From positions 3,307,150 to 3,331,721 of the forward strand of contig BFEA01000081.1 of assembly GCA_003427395.1 (NCBI GenBank): DNA of 24,572 nucleotides, in the 5' to 3' direction. This DNA comes from Chara braunii. Lineage: Eukaryota > Streptophyta > Charophyceae > Charales > Characeae. The number at the start of each line of letters is the position of its first letter. The first letter of the stretch is position 1. Position numbers and translations under genes: made by a program. Positions 1 to 8,953 of this stretch are shown piece after piece. A model generated the notes under the pieces. That model saw only the letters and a program-made list of their open reading frames with translations, ran no database searches and was not told the DNA's origin.

Positions 1-812
1 CCGGTCACGTTCACGGGTCAGGCACTGGTTGAGGTACCCTAGCCCCTGGTCATGCTCTCACACATGGATGTGGTCACGGGGCATACACGGTCACCCTCCA
101 TCCGACCATCCTCGTCAGCTCCATTGCCCGTCTCCATCTTTTTTTTCCTAGAGGGAGGGCAAAGAACCCTGCCCTTGGCCGAAAGTCTCAACAATGACAT
201 GGAGTCAATGTACTGTTTTTCTGTTTTTTTTTTTTTTTTTTTTGAAGAAGTAAACGGAGAGGGGAAAAAAAAAGTCTCAACAAACCCTGGTAAGCATAAA
301 ACGAAAGGAAAGAGGCCAAATCATATGGTCTATCAGGTAGGTCCTATCGCGGGCCCCTTCTATTCTGGGGGTATACGGAAAGCTTCTTATTCCACCCGCG
401 GGCCGTCTTGAGGGCATGGCAGCACCACTAACCAAATGTGAAAAGTACGAAAACCATGGCAGATGAATCTTGCCATCTTTTACCTGAAGATGCACTACCA
501 TTTCAAACATTTCGTAAGTAGCACGTCAATTCCTATTGTCGTTAATATGGACGTCGGCAGCCCGTGCCTTTACCCCCCTTCCCTCTTTCCCCTCTCCCAA
601 AGGGAACATGCTACAGATGCTGTGTCCGACAGACCAACTTGGGGACAAACGAAGCTATATTCTTCTCTCAATTTCACCTCTCACTGTCTACCTACCACTA
701 CTCCTTAGCCTATACAAGGAAACCTTCTAGAAGAAGATTGCAAACTTTACTGAACTTTAAAGAAACAAATGACAGGAAACCTCACAAACAACCCCCAAGT
801 ACTGGGGCCATT
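1..812. other. Stretch without a supported gene
   Basis: I see no gene here. The open frames are short, overlap on both strands and have no recognisable motif. A run of 20 T lies at 224-243. One isolated unit resembling the 34-bp minisatellite of 1966-2076 lies at 620-647 (GTGTCCGACAGACCAACTT). Confidence 0.6.
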
Positions 813-862
813 CCCCAGCTTAGGCTATTGCTGGAAACCGGGTCCAGCGTCCCGTGTCTTTC
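813..862 (-). repeat. End fragment of a GGGAC-type dispersed repeat
   Basis: Read on the minus strand, this piece matches the left ends of the copies at 4288 and 6413. It shares a GGGAC start, a GACCC block, a TTTCCAGCA block and an AAGCTGGG block in the same order and spacing. Only about 50 bp can be aligned, so it is a fragment. The family looks like a short non-autonomous element, but I see no coding part. Confidence 0.5.
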
Positions 863-944
863 CCAACCTCAATCTCATCAAAATAGCCCTGAAACTCAAA
901 CAAGGAGATGCTACACAGCTACACATCTAAAGATAGTACATGTA

Positions 945-1054
945 CTACCGTCTTCACCGAACAGAACATCCGGTCATTTTAGCTGCATTTGGCAGAACTT
1001 TAAGTCCAGATGCAGCGTTAATTACCGTGTGTTTTATTCGGGTGAAGACGGTCG
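945..1054. mobile_element. 110-bp hairpin MITE, copy 1
   Basis: The left arm begins CTACCGTCTTCACCGAACAG and the right arm is its imperfect reverse complement, ending GGTGAAGACGGTCG. The arms are about 45 bp and leave a short loop, so nearly the whole element folds back on itself. Copies of almost the same length and end sequence lie at 5520-5630 and 5847-5957, a longer one at 11409-11551 and a half copy at 20067-20120. It has no coding capacity, which fits a non-autonomous inverted-repeat element. No clear target-site duplication is visible. Confidence 0.75.
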
Positions 1055-1281
1055 TGAGAACCTGGAATAAAATGCAACGTCTGACCTTCTTTTTTTTTTC
1101 CAAACAAAAAGCCATGCTCCGCTTACTAGGGGGGTGTTGTATGCGCAGCCTCCCCTCGTGAGGTCTTTGGTTGACCAAGACAGGTCCAGGGGGGAGGGGG
1201 GGGATACTGGATCAAGTCTTAGCTGCAACTTAGCTAGAAGCAAGGGCAGGATAGATCAGGTGGTCCTTTTGGGACTGAAGA

Positions 1282-1357
1282 GGCAGCTTGCAGTACACAC
1301 AAGACCTATGCATGAGAAAGGCAGCTTGCAGTACACACAAGACCTATGCATGAGAAA
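1282..1357. repeat. Perfect 38-bp tandem duplication
   Basis: Two identical 38-bp units (1282-1319 and 1320-1357) start GGCAGCTTGCAGTACACAC and end ATGCATGAGAAA. Perfect identity suggests a recent duplication or an assembly stutter. No coding role is visible. Confidence 0.9.
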
Positions 1358-1367
1358 CTATGTATCT

Positions 1368-1576
1368 GGGACGATGGACCCATTTCCCAGCAGGTTTTGC
1401 TCCCCACAAATAGATTGGAGCCTCTGGCCGGCCTGTGCTAGGTGTGGGGGCTCCTATCACCACCCCTAGCAAGCCTGGCGGTGGTTTTTCCTTTTTTAAG
1501 GGAGAAAAAAGGGTCGTTGATTGCTCCGTTCCATTGGCGGGGAGCAGCACCTGCTGGGAAGCGGGTGCAGCATCCC
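1368..1576. mobile_element. 209-bp foldback element
   Basis: The arm at 1368-1411 (GGGACGATGGACCC, then TTCCCAGCAGG and GCTCCCC) is matched in reverse complement by 1533-1576, with roughly three quarters identity over 44 bp. The interior has no coding frame of note. The outermost block resembles the starts of the repeats at 4288 and 6413 and the fragment at 813-862, so all four may belong to one family of short inverted-repeat elements. Confidence 0.65.
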
Positions 1577-1965
1577 TTTACAGAATTTGACAATGGGGAT
1601 TGATCCAGCCCGCCAGCATTGATCACCCCAGGGATGGGGGGGATTGACTGTGCGGGTGAGGGAAGTGAATTCCAGGGTGCTTCTTCAGCCCTATTTCTGC
1701 TAGCACCCCCTGTCCACGTACACCATAGCTCTTGGCTTGTTGATACTTCGGATGATTCTGAGAAAGGGTTCCCCCCCACCATCTCTCAGGCTCCCTAGAT
1801 CTCAATGGGTACAACCCAAGTTTGCTCTATTTCAGTCGTGCCCCAGTAAATGAGCAACTTTCCCAATTAGAAATACTCGAAGACGGGAAAGCAAACCAAT
1901 GTCACTGGCAAAAAATACTTCCAAAGGACTGGCACCGATACCTGGCCCGTGAGACAAGCAAATAA
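1577..1965. other. Stretch with nothing recognised
   Basis: I see no gene, RNA or clear repeat here. Short open frames on both strands look random. Confidence 0.5.
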
Positions 1966-2076
1966 CCGTGTCTGACCAACCAACTTACGGATACAGGGGC
2001 CGTGTCTGACAGACCAACTTAGCGACACAGGGGCTGTGTCTGACTGACCAACTTAGCGATACATGGGCTGTGTCTG
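1966..2076. repeat. 34-bp minisatellite, three units and a partial fourth
   Basis: Units begin at 1966, 2000, 2034 and 2068 with the core YGTGTCTGACNGACCAACTT followed by ACAGGGG-like sequence. The period is exactly 34 bp with a few substitutions. A single diverged unit lies at 620-647, outside the array. Confidence 0.85.
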
Positions 2077-3103
2077 TGCCTTTCGTCAATTTCACATGCA
2101 CAGAGAAGCGCAGAGTGCACTCTACTCTCAGGAAGAATGACTTAAGGGTTACCAGCGGACTCGATACACAGGGTGGAGGGCCCATGTATCACACACACAA
2201 CTGCTGGGCAGCATGCCCCAATAGCCCTCTCTCCATGTAGAGTTCTTCGACTGCACTTGGGACGTGATCACTATGGTCAGATGCACCCAAGTCCAGGCTT
2301 AGTTGCAGCCAGATACAATTAGAAACGTGCAAGCAGGAGGATGGCCTAACCCAAGAGTTGATCAGAGGGCTTGATACTCGAAGCAAGAGGGTTAGCAATA
2401 CAGGAACACATCAGGCACAGAGTTCGCTGACACTATCGGCTCCCCCGGACTCAAGCACACCTCTACCCTCATCGTGACTGTGTCAGACCGGAGAGATAGA
2501 CCGTATACATTCATGACCAGAGTGCCTCGAGCTCAGGGGAGGACGGTAGGTGGCAGTGTTCAATGACCGTTTGGGAATGGCTAAGGAAGAAATCAACAGC
2601 GAACAGAGAGCTAGACAACGCAAAAGGCCAACAGACGACCGACTGTCAGACACGACGTTATCCCTGACCACTGGGTTACCTGTAGCGGGCCCACTTGCAG
2701 TTCTCAGCACTGGGCTTTATGTCCAGGGTTATCTCCAGAGTAAAATGTGTGACGATTCATCTCGCAGCTTTCTCGCTTCATCCCGTTTATTTTTTTCAAA
2801 CAACGGTGGCCGCTCTGCGCTGGGCAGAATAAACACGGAAATTTCAACGGAACTAACCTTATCTGGTGGGTCCTGACCCCTTACAGCAGGGATTACTGGA
2901 CTTTTTGGAAAATAATAGGACAAACCTTTGTGGTGATTATTAGGTGGAGGTCTGGGAAGTAGAGATTATTGATGTGATTTCGATTTTCTCCTTGTCAGAG
3001 GACAATACCGTACCTTGCAAATAGTATTGTAGTGATCTCTTAGAGAAGAAAGATCAGCATGAAATTTTGGTAAACACTGTAGTTCCATAAATACCTCATC
3101 TAG
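2077..3103. other. Stretch without a supported gene
   Basis: The longest open frame is 108 codons on the plus strand (2550-2876). It has no recognisable motif, no support from splice context and no resemblance to neighbouring frames, so I do not call it a gene. I see nothing else. Confidence 0.5.
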
Positions 3104-3577
3104 GTAATCTCGAGATTGCCTCATTGATAGAATATTTAGAGTATATATGTAATCTCTAATTGTTCCCAAAGTCAGTTTACTCGCCAACTATTATTCAAGC
3201 AGGTAGAGATGCTGTTGGGCCCCAAGAAATCACGGTGCAAGTTCTGGAGGGACAAAAGACTCCCACGGAAGACTATACAGTCTGCTCCTTACACCTGCTC
3301 CTCGGGTGCTATTGTTACCAGGAGGGAAAATTCCTTAGCAGTAATCTCGAGATTGCCTCATTGATTGAATATTTAGAGTATACATGTAATCTCTAATTGT
3401 TCCCAAAGTCAGTTTACTCGCCAACTATTATTCAAGCAGGTAGAGGTGCTGTTGGGCCCCAAGAAATCGCGGTGCAAGTTCTGGAGGGACAGAAGACTCC
3501 CACGGAAGACAGTACAGTCTGCTCCTTACACCTGCTCCTCGGGTGCTATGGTTACCAGGAGGGAAAATTCCTTAGCA
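3104..3577. repeat. 237-bp tandem duplication
   Basis: Two adjacent 237-bp units (3104-3340 and 3341-3577) start GTAATCTCGAGATTGCCTC and end ATTCCTTAGCA. They differ at only a handful of positions. A frame beginning MFPKSVYSPT is open in both units only because they are copies of one another; I do not regard it as a gene. The end motif AATTCCTTAGCAG recurs at 3871 and, diverged, near 5291. Confidence 0.9.
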
Positions 3578-3606
3578 GTAAATCCTGTAAAGGTGGTTTG
3601 CAATGT

Positions 3607-3863
3607 GTTAACAGCGAGGCTACCAGCCAGGCCGCCCGGGCCACCTTCCTTGCCTGGCCTCCCCGGCTGTACAAGGACCACAGAAGGTCCGAGCAAAAAC
3701 AAAAACAAAAAAAATCCAAAAATTCTGGAAAGAAAAGAATGGTATGCAAAAAATTAAACTGAACAACTTTTGCCTCACGGTCACATAAAAAACAACACAA
3801 CAAAAAATTACTTTGGCCCGACCAGGAAAATGGTTCCGGGCCACTCTGGTAGCCTAGGTTAAC
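3607..3863. mobile_element. Foldback element with GTTAAC ends
   Basis: The left arm 3607-3660 (GTTAAC, then AGGCTACCAG and GGCC-rich sequence) is matched in reverse complement by 3815-3863 (ending CTGGTAGCCTAGGTTAAC). The motif AATTCCTTAGCAG lies outside both ends in direct orientation, at about 3567 and 3871. The right half, 3746-3863, recurs at 5167-5285. It has no coding content, so a non-autonomous element is likely. Confidence 0.6.
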
Positions 3864-3995
3864 AATCAGAAATTCCTTAGCAGCAATAGGGAGGAACGGG
3901 GTTTAGGGTTTTAGAGGACAAAACTCAAACTAGTATACAGGAAGAGTAAGGGGCTCGTTAGACACTCCTCAGGTGCATCAAGTCCCCAAGGAATT

Positions 3996-4240
3996 GTTCC
4001 TTCCACCTATCCTCGGGGATGCAGTCGGGAGGTCCCTTGGGCAAAAGGAACCGCGTTTCATGGAGAGGAGCGGGCACATGGGTAGAGAGACGTTACAACC
4101 AAGAATCTGGATCGTGGCGGCACCCTATTGGCTGAAGGCCTCATGCACTTTTTTTTTTTTTTTTTTTTTTCTTTCTTTTCTGACATCGCTCGAAGGAAAT
4201 GTCCTCGGGCGACGTCCCCGAGGATAGGTGGAACGAAAGG
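3996..4240. mobile_element. Foldback element carrying an internal poly-T
   Basis: The left arm contains TTCCACCTATCCTCGGGGA (4001-4019) and the right arm contains its reverse complement, TCCCCGAGGATAGGTGGAA (4214-4232). The inner part holds a run of about 22 T from 4149. The arms diverge outside this core. No coding frame is convincing. This is probably another short inverted-repeat element. Confidence 0.6.
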
Positions 4241-4287
4241 CCCGAATTTCCTTTTGAAAGGATTAGCTAGGGGAGATCCCCGAAGAA

Positions 4288-4420
4288 TGGGACACTGGAC
4301 CCGTTTTCCAGTAAAAGCCCAAGCTGGGTGCTGGCCACAGTATTCCGAGCTGAGATGTGGAGGGATTCCCGGCCTCCTTTTGTTCATATATATATATAAA
4401 TATAATTTTAAATTCAAGTT
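4288..4420 (+). repeat. GGGAC-type dispersed repeat, copy
   Basis: It starts GGGACACTGGACCCGTTTTC and shares an ordered series of blocks with 6413-6570: CCAGYA, AAGCTGGGT, TGGCC or TGGGCC, GGATTC-CGGCCT and then an AT-rich end. Identity is moderate and broken by small indels. No coding region is visible in either copy. Confidence 0.6.
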
Positions 4421-4429
4421 CTTCAAAAA

Positions 4430-4430
4430 N

Positions 4431-4472
<42 letters not shown>
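4430..4472. repeat. (AG)n microsatellite next to an ambiguous base
   Basis: Position 4430 is N, followed by an uninterrupted AG tract to 4472. The N probably marks an assembly break at the repeat, so the tract length is not reliable. Confidence 0.95.
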
Positions 4473-4475
<3 letters not shown>

Positions 4476-4583
4476 TCCCACTTAGCTCAATAGGAGAGGC
4501 AATGGGTTCTCATAGGGCGGCAACTGAGGGAAACTGACGGCAACTGAGGGAAACTGACGAGTCAGTTCACATCACTCGCTCTT

Positions 4584-4586
<3 letters not shown>
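4473..4586 (+). repeat. tRNA-like segment and a 20-bp tandem duplication
   Basis: The sequence TAGCTCAATAGG near 4484 matches the A-box of RNA polymerase III tRNA promoters, and CTCATAG lies where an anticodon loop would fall, as in a methionine tRNA. There is no good B-box, so this is at best a decayed tRNA-derived SINE head. A perfect 20-bp duplication (CGGCAACTGAGGGAAACTGA) follows at 4518-4557. Confidence 0.35.

Positions 4587-4633
<47 letters not shown>
4587..4633. repeat. (GA)n microsatellite
   Basis: This is an uninterrupted GA tract. It and the tract at 4431-4472 are both followed by GTCATC, so the two may be copies of one repeat end. Confidence 0.95.
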
Positions 4634-4636
<3 letters not shown>

Positions 4637-5036
4637 TCTCTAAGACGTACCGCAACTGTGTGCATCGCGAAATTAGTTGGAAGGAGGGGCGAGTGTGACT
4701 GTCAGAAAAAGAAAAAGAAATAGACAGCTGGGTGGAAACTATTCACGAAAATTCCGCCGTGCCTGGCCATTACAGGAAGTTTACATAGTCATTTGAATCA
4801 CTTCGGCTTGCACAAGCCATCACCGGAGAAGAAAGCAGTGGCACGGCCAGTGACATACATGATGCGGTTGGTTGTGTGTTGATTCTCGGATTGGACATGC
4901 AATGACATACATGATGATCGAGCACGGCCGCAAGAGTAACGGACTCACTTAAGCAGAATGCGATCGAGCACGGCCGAGAGAAACCACGATCGAGTGTGAA
5001 CCTCCTTTCCAAATTTTGAGTCATTTCAGGCAGATA

Positions 5037-5040
<4 letters not shown>
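4634..5040. other. Non-coding stretch with short direct repeats
   Basis: No gene is seen. TGACATACATGATG occurs at 4851 and 4903, and GATCGAGCACGGCC at 4916 and 4962. These short direct repeats suggest small-scale duplication. Confidence 0.5.
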
Positions 5041-5119
<79 letters not shown>

Positions 5120-5160
5120 AAACAAAAAAAAAGAAAAAAAAAAAAAAAAAAAAAAAAAAA
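5041..5160. repeat. (GA)n tract running into poly-A
   Basis: About 74 bp of GA is followed by an A-rich tract with occasional C and G up to 5160. This could be the tail of a retroelement or a compound microsatellite. Open frames reading Arg-Glu repeats and poly-Lys across it are products of the repeat, not genes. Confidence 0.9.
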
Positions 5161-5166
5161 ACGTAC

Positions 5167-5285
5167 GCAAAAAATTAAACAGAACAACTTTTGCCTCACG
5201 GTCACATCAATTTTTTTTATTTTTTTTTTTTGGCCCGACCAGGCAAATGGTCCCTGGCCACTCTGGTTGCCTGTCCAGGTTAACA
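5167..5285 (+). repeat. Second copy of the 3746-3863 repeat
   Basis: From GCAAAAAATTAAAC through TTTTGCCTCACGGTCACAT, a poly-T difference, GGCCCGACCAGG and CTCTGGT to GTTAAC, this matches the right half of the foldback element at 3607-3863 in the same orientation. The left arm is missing, so it is a truncated copy. Confidence 0.8.
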
Positions 5286-5519
5286 GTCGGAAATTCCTTC
5301 GCCGGAAATCCTGTTCCGGTGATGTTAACAGTCTTCACCAGTACAGTAACTCAACCAGGTTACGGGGTTCAGTATATGAGCCAGATGTCGGATGCAGAAG
5401 AACCCTGTCAAAGTGGTAAAGAGGAGACTGGAGGAACAAGCCCTATCCAAGGTAAGTGAAAAGGAACTCTCTAGAGTCTCTACCCTATGGAAACACTTAA
5501 ATCCCTCCCTTCACAGAAA
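5286..5519. other. Unassigned stretch with a possible splice donor
   Basis: A strong donor-like site (CCAAG then GTAAGT) lies at about 5451, following a short charged frame (KRRLEEQALSK). I see no convincing acceptor for it, so I do not call an exon. Confidence 0.3.
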
Positions 5520-5630
5520 CTACCGTCTTCCCGCGAACATAACGCACCCTAAAAATGAATGTATACAAGCTGTATTTCCGGCCAGATACAGCCAAAATAA
5601 GGGTGAGTTGTGTTCCGGGGAAGACGATAG
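5520..5630. mobile_element. 110-bp hairpin MITE, copy 2
   Basis: The left end CTACCGTCTTCCCGCGAACA pairs with the right end TGTTCCGGGGAAGACGATAG. The inner arms AGCTGTATTTCCGGCC and GGCCAGATACAGCC also pair. The length is 111 bp, close to copies 1 and 3. Confidence 0.75.
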
Positions 5631-5668
5631 CCAGCATTTTACTATTCACAGAAAAAAAATCGGGCCTT

Positions 5669-5783
5669 AAGCCCTGATCCCTTTTCTTGTTACTGCCTCC
5701 GCAGTCAGGCTCAGTTCAAAGGGGAAAGAACAAGCCCTATTCTTGTCACTGCCTCGGCAGTCAGGCTCAGTTCAAAGGGGAAA
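5669..5783. repeat. 63-bp tandem duplication
   Basis: The block from AAGCCCT through TCAGGCTCAGTTCAAAGGGG to AAA occurs at 5669-5727 and again at 5732-5783. The second copy lacks a few bases near its start. No gene is seen. Confidence 0.85.
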
Positions 5784-5846
5784 CAGTGCAAAGTGAAACC
5801 AGTACTGACACTCGAAACATTATTGCAGATCGGAGAAGAAAAACAG

Positions 5847-5957
5847 CTACTTTCTTCCCCCCAATACAACGTACAGTCATTATAGCTGTATTTGAGGCAT
5901 CGTTCAGTCTAGATACAGCTATAATGACCGTTTGTTGTGTTCGGGGGAAGAAGGTAG
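5847..5957. mobile_element. 110-bp hairpin MITE, copy 3
   Basis: The left end CTACTTTCTTCCCCCCAATA and right end TTCGGGGGAAGAAGGTAG pair. The inner part TCATTATAGCTGTAT pairs with ATACAGCTATAATGA without a mismatch. The length is 111 bp. It lies 216 bp after the end of copy 2. Confidence 0.8.
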
Positions 5958-6412
5958 AGGTTGCTAATCTAGATATTTGGAACGCGGTGACTCAGAAATG
6001 AGCTGCAATTTCTTTAATTGGTTGGCAATTTAGATGTTTGGATCCAGCGCTGTTAGCTGTCTTGTTTAAAGTTATTTTCTTATTTAGCCATATGGTGATT
6101 TAATTGTCTTGCTCCCTCTGGTAGGTCGGCTCGGCTATTAGATGTTGTGTTCTTTTCCCAGCAGGTACTCTTTTCGGTTTTTAACCTTTGCACCCTTTTC
6201 CTTTCCTTTTCATATCCATTACCCATATATTCTGATAAAAAAAATTATGCTGTTTCTTGTTAGTAGTTTACATAAGCAGGAACAAAGCAAAGCTGGATAA
6301 AAATTATGTTGTTTCCAGTGAAGAACTCCTCACCTTGTTGCTATTTTTTTTTGTCTGATTGGTACACCTTTCATTCGCTGAGAATTTTGTTGAGAAAAGT
6401 TTGTCAAATGAA
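5958..6412. other. Stretch with nothing recognised
   Basis: The sequence is AT-rich with short T and A runs. I see no gene or clear repeat. Confidence 0.5.
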
Positions 6413-6570
6413 TGGGACGCCGCTAGACCCTGTTTCCAGCACGAGCCGAAGCTGGGTAATGGGCCAACTTGCCACCACCCAAGTTATCCAGCCTGGCAGG
6501 TTGTTTATGGAAGGATTCGCGGCCTTCATCATTCTTTGGTGATATAAATGCAAACTTGTGAAAGAAAAGG
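6413..6570 (+). repeat. GGGAC-type dispersed repeat, longest copy
   Basis: It begins GGGACGCCGCTAGACCCTG and shares ordered blocks with 4288-4420, and its start in reverse with 813-862. The end is AT-rich. No partner inverted repeat is seen downstream, so this copy is either truncated or not a simple inverted-repeat element. Confidence 0.55.
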
Positions 6571-6745
6571 AAGAAAAGAAAGAAAAATAAGCAACCGGAC
6601 TGACGCCCCCCCAAGTATAGAAGGGGCAGTGTACTCTTGGTTTAAAAAAAAGAAAAGAAAAAAAGGCAGTCTAAATGGCCTGAGCTTGGAATGCGCAAGA
6701 AAAAAGCAAAAATAGCAGGCTTTTTTTCTACCGTTTTGTTACTCA

Positions 6746-6925
6746 GTCCTCAGCCCACCACGGCCCGCCCCTGTCGTTACAACATCTGCACTTATGACAA
6801 AGTGCCGTGCCTCTTTTATTGCCGCCCCTGTCATAACGCCCGCCCTTGAGGTTATACCTGCCCTTGTAGTAGTTCTGACATCCACATGATTCTCGAACTG
6901 AACGGCCCCAGCAGGTAATTCACCT
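6746..6925 (-). pseudogene. Possible gag-like fragment, doubtful
   Basis: An open minus-strand frame of about 60 codons without a start codon reads a Tyr/Arg/Gly-rich stretch (NYYKGRYNLKGGRYDRGG) followed by a cysteine cluster (CHKCRCC). Retroelement gag proteins often have an RGG-rich region just before a CCHC zinc knuckle. Here the knuckle is incomplete, with no correctly spaced His-Cys end. The frame could also be chance, so I treat it only as a lead. Confidence 0.22.
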
Positions 6926-6929
6926 TATT

Positions 6930-7005
6930 TGATTTCATTCATCCAGTTCCATCGGGGTTCGAACCCAGGTCCGTCTAAGAGCGGCCCGTTGCAGCTTCAT
7001 CCCAT
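6930..7005 (-). repeat. tRNA-like segment, probable SINE head
   Basis: On the minus strand, GGGTTCGAACCCC (6954-6966) is a full B-box and T-arm. It is preceded by CCGCTCTTAGACGG (6971-6984), which resembles an anticodon arm with CTT, as in a lysine tRNA. The D-arm and A-box region is degenerate and no acceptor stem closes, so this is not a functional tRNA gene. A tRNA-derived SINE fragment is the best reading. Confidence 0.4.
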
Positions 7006-7093
7006 TTTCTTAACTTACAATTGCAAAGTTTACGGAATCTGAAAACAGTCGCCATTCTTAACTCATCAGAGAACGGAAAGCAGCAAGATCTAT

Positions 7094-7320
7094 GAGGTGA
7101 TGCGTTATCTCCAAAAACAATATATCCACCTTGTGTATTACCAACATGTCTGTGCTGATTGGCTAGCCTATGGGCTGACTGGCTAGCCTTCCGGAGCTAT
7201 ATCCTCACATGAGGTGAGGTGTTATCTCCGAAAACAATATATCCAGTATTATCCACCTTGGTGAATACATAACAGACGCCTCTGTGCTGAGTGGCTAGCT
7301 TTCTGGAGCTATATCCTCAC
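7094..7320. repeat. Imperfect tandem duplication of about 115 bp
   Basis: Units 7094-7208 and 7211-7320 share GAGGTG, TTATCTCC, AAAACAATATATCCA, CTGTGCTGA, TGGCTAGC and GGAGCTATATCCTCAC in order. Small indels separate the blocks. No gene is seen. Confidence 0.85.
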
Positions 7321-7584
7321 AGCATTTCTTCAAAAGGAAGTCTTTTTTCCTTAGATTGGACCTTTTCTTTCGCTGAGTGTCCATGCATAGTAACGTACAA
7401 GGTAGAAACTGGCACCAGACGGCCAACTGCGCAATCCCAGTTTTTGGTCGCTTTTTTAAGAAAAGAAGAGGAGCACACCTCCCTGTGGCAATGGTTGGAA
7501 GTGGGACCTAGGAGGAAGACTTGTTGTCTGATGAACCCGGCTCCCTGTTATCGAATGGCATAGTGCTGTTTTTTTATTCTTTTC

Positions 7585-7958
7585 TTTTCCCCTTTTTCAA
7601 ATATGACATTCTAGGGAGGGCTTTTAGTAAACGGGTTATTCCCATTCGTTCGGAAATCGAGTGTGACGTCTTACGGGAGGCCGAATGTCAAAATGTGTCC
7701 TTCGGGACATCCGTTAAAATTGGAAACATACAGAGAAAGAAGGTTTGCATGGCCCCTGCGCAAGGATGACAGGCATAGAGCGAGAATGCCAAAATGTGAC
7801 ATTTTAGGGAGCTGCTTTTTTTATGTTTTGAAAATTTTCCCTTTTCAAAGGTGACATTTGAAAGAGGGTTGTTGGTAAAGGGGTTATCGGACCGTTATCC
7901 TCGTTACTTGGAAAAACGAGTGTGACGTCTTAAGGGAGGGAGAATGCCTAAATCTGAC
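7585..7958. repeat. Diverged direct repeat of about 120 bp
   Basis: The segments 7585-7701 and 7835-7958 share, in order, TTTTCCC, a TGACATT block, a GGGTTATYSG block, CGAGTGTGACGTCTTA and GGGAG-GAATG. A third partial match (AAAATGTGACATTTTAGGGAG) lies near 7791-7811. The pattern is of an old tandem duplication. Confidence 0.65.
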
Positions 7959-8408
7959 TCTCAAGAGAGGGAGCCCGCCGAAGTACGCACAAGGATGCAA
8001 AAAGAGAATCCACTGATTGCGCACAGTTTGAAGTTTGTTTCCGAGTGGCAAATCTGTACCAGGCAGGGAAATAATTTGAAGTCTACGAATGGAAATGAGC
8101 CAAGTGACAGCAGGACCGCAAGTCGCCCTGCGAGCTGCAGCAAAGGGAAAGCAGCTGGAAAGAAGGACAGAGACAATCACTGCGTGTCCCAGAACAAAGC
8201 GAAATCAGAGCCCCATAGTCAAGCAACAGGCGGCCGAAAACAAAGCCCAATAACTAACGGAAAACTGAATCTGGCCTCCTGGCATGTTAGAGGCTTAATA
8301 GGTGAGTTGAACAGGAGAGGAGAAACAGAAACAGAAAAGAGAGCTAGAGTTAAAAGCGCGGATTCACGCGGAACAGGATCCACATCATACTTGTACACGA
8401 GAATCTAA
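7944..8408 (+). pseudogene. LINE-like fragment with an endonuclease start
   Basis: An open frame of 154 codons has a polar, Lys/Ser-rich first hundred residues and then LNLASWHVRGL at residues 108-118, followed by an EKR motif about a dozen residues later. Non-LTR retrotransposons commonly start their APE-type endonuclease with a strand of the form (L/I)-x-x-x-S-W-N-V-R-G-L. The conserved Asn is His here, and the rest of the endonuclease (the QETK-type motif) is not readable because the frame ends. If correct, this is a dead, truncated LINE. The first 100 residues are unassigned. Confidence 0.4.
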
Positions 8409-8953
8409 ACTGGATAAGGACGAACTGGCAAGACACTGACAAATGGTCGTTACGCCCAAACTCGTTTTCTTTCTTTTCTTTTAGGCCCAAACTTTTGGGC
8501 ACCAGCTGAGCACAAGGTACAAAAGGGGGAAAAGAGGAGGGGGAAATTAAAAAACAAAGAGAAAAGGCGAGGTACAGGCATCCTGAGACACAGATTTGGA
8601 TGCAGACATCGCAAAAGTCAAACATTTCTTTGCTGACGAGAAAAATTGAGATGGGTTTCCATTAAAAAAAAATGAGTTTAATAAATTAGTAACTTACGAT
8701 GGGGGGTTATGTCCATAACACTCCATATATATTCCCTGACAGCTACCAATGAAAGAAAGAATTAGCGTTTCCTCCAGACTCTTACCCATGTCATGCCAGA
8801 CAGCCAGAACTCAATCATTGGCTGAGACCGGGAACACAATTCAACACGGTAACCCAGCCCTCAAGTCACGGATCCTTTTCTTTTTTCCTTTTTTTCTTTT
8901 TTTTTTGAAACCGGCATTACGGATCTCAGACTCCTTGAGTCCCGATTCCACAT
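8409..8953. other. Stretch with nothing recognised
   Basis: No gene is seen. A pyrimidine and poly-T run occupies roughly 8876-8906. The short open frames are unconvincing. Confidence 0.5.

Noticed and set aside
2550-2876. 108-codon plus-strand open frame
   Set aside because: It has no motif, no splice context and no sign of coding constraint that I can see.
5016-5459. 147-codon open frame with Arg-Glu and poly-Lys
   Set aside because: It is created by the GA and poly-A tract, and the rest matches a dispersed non-coding repeat.
6930-7005. Functional lysine-type tRNA gene
   Set aside because: The T-arm is intact, but the D-arm and acceptor stem do not form and the anticodon stem has a mismatch and an eight-base loop.
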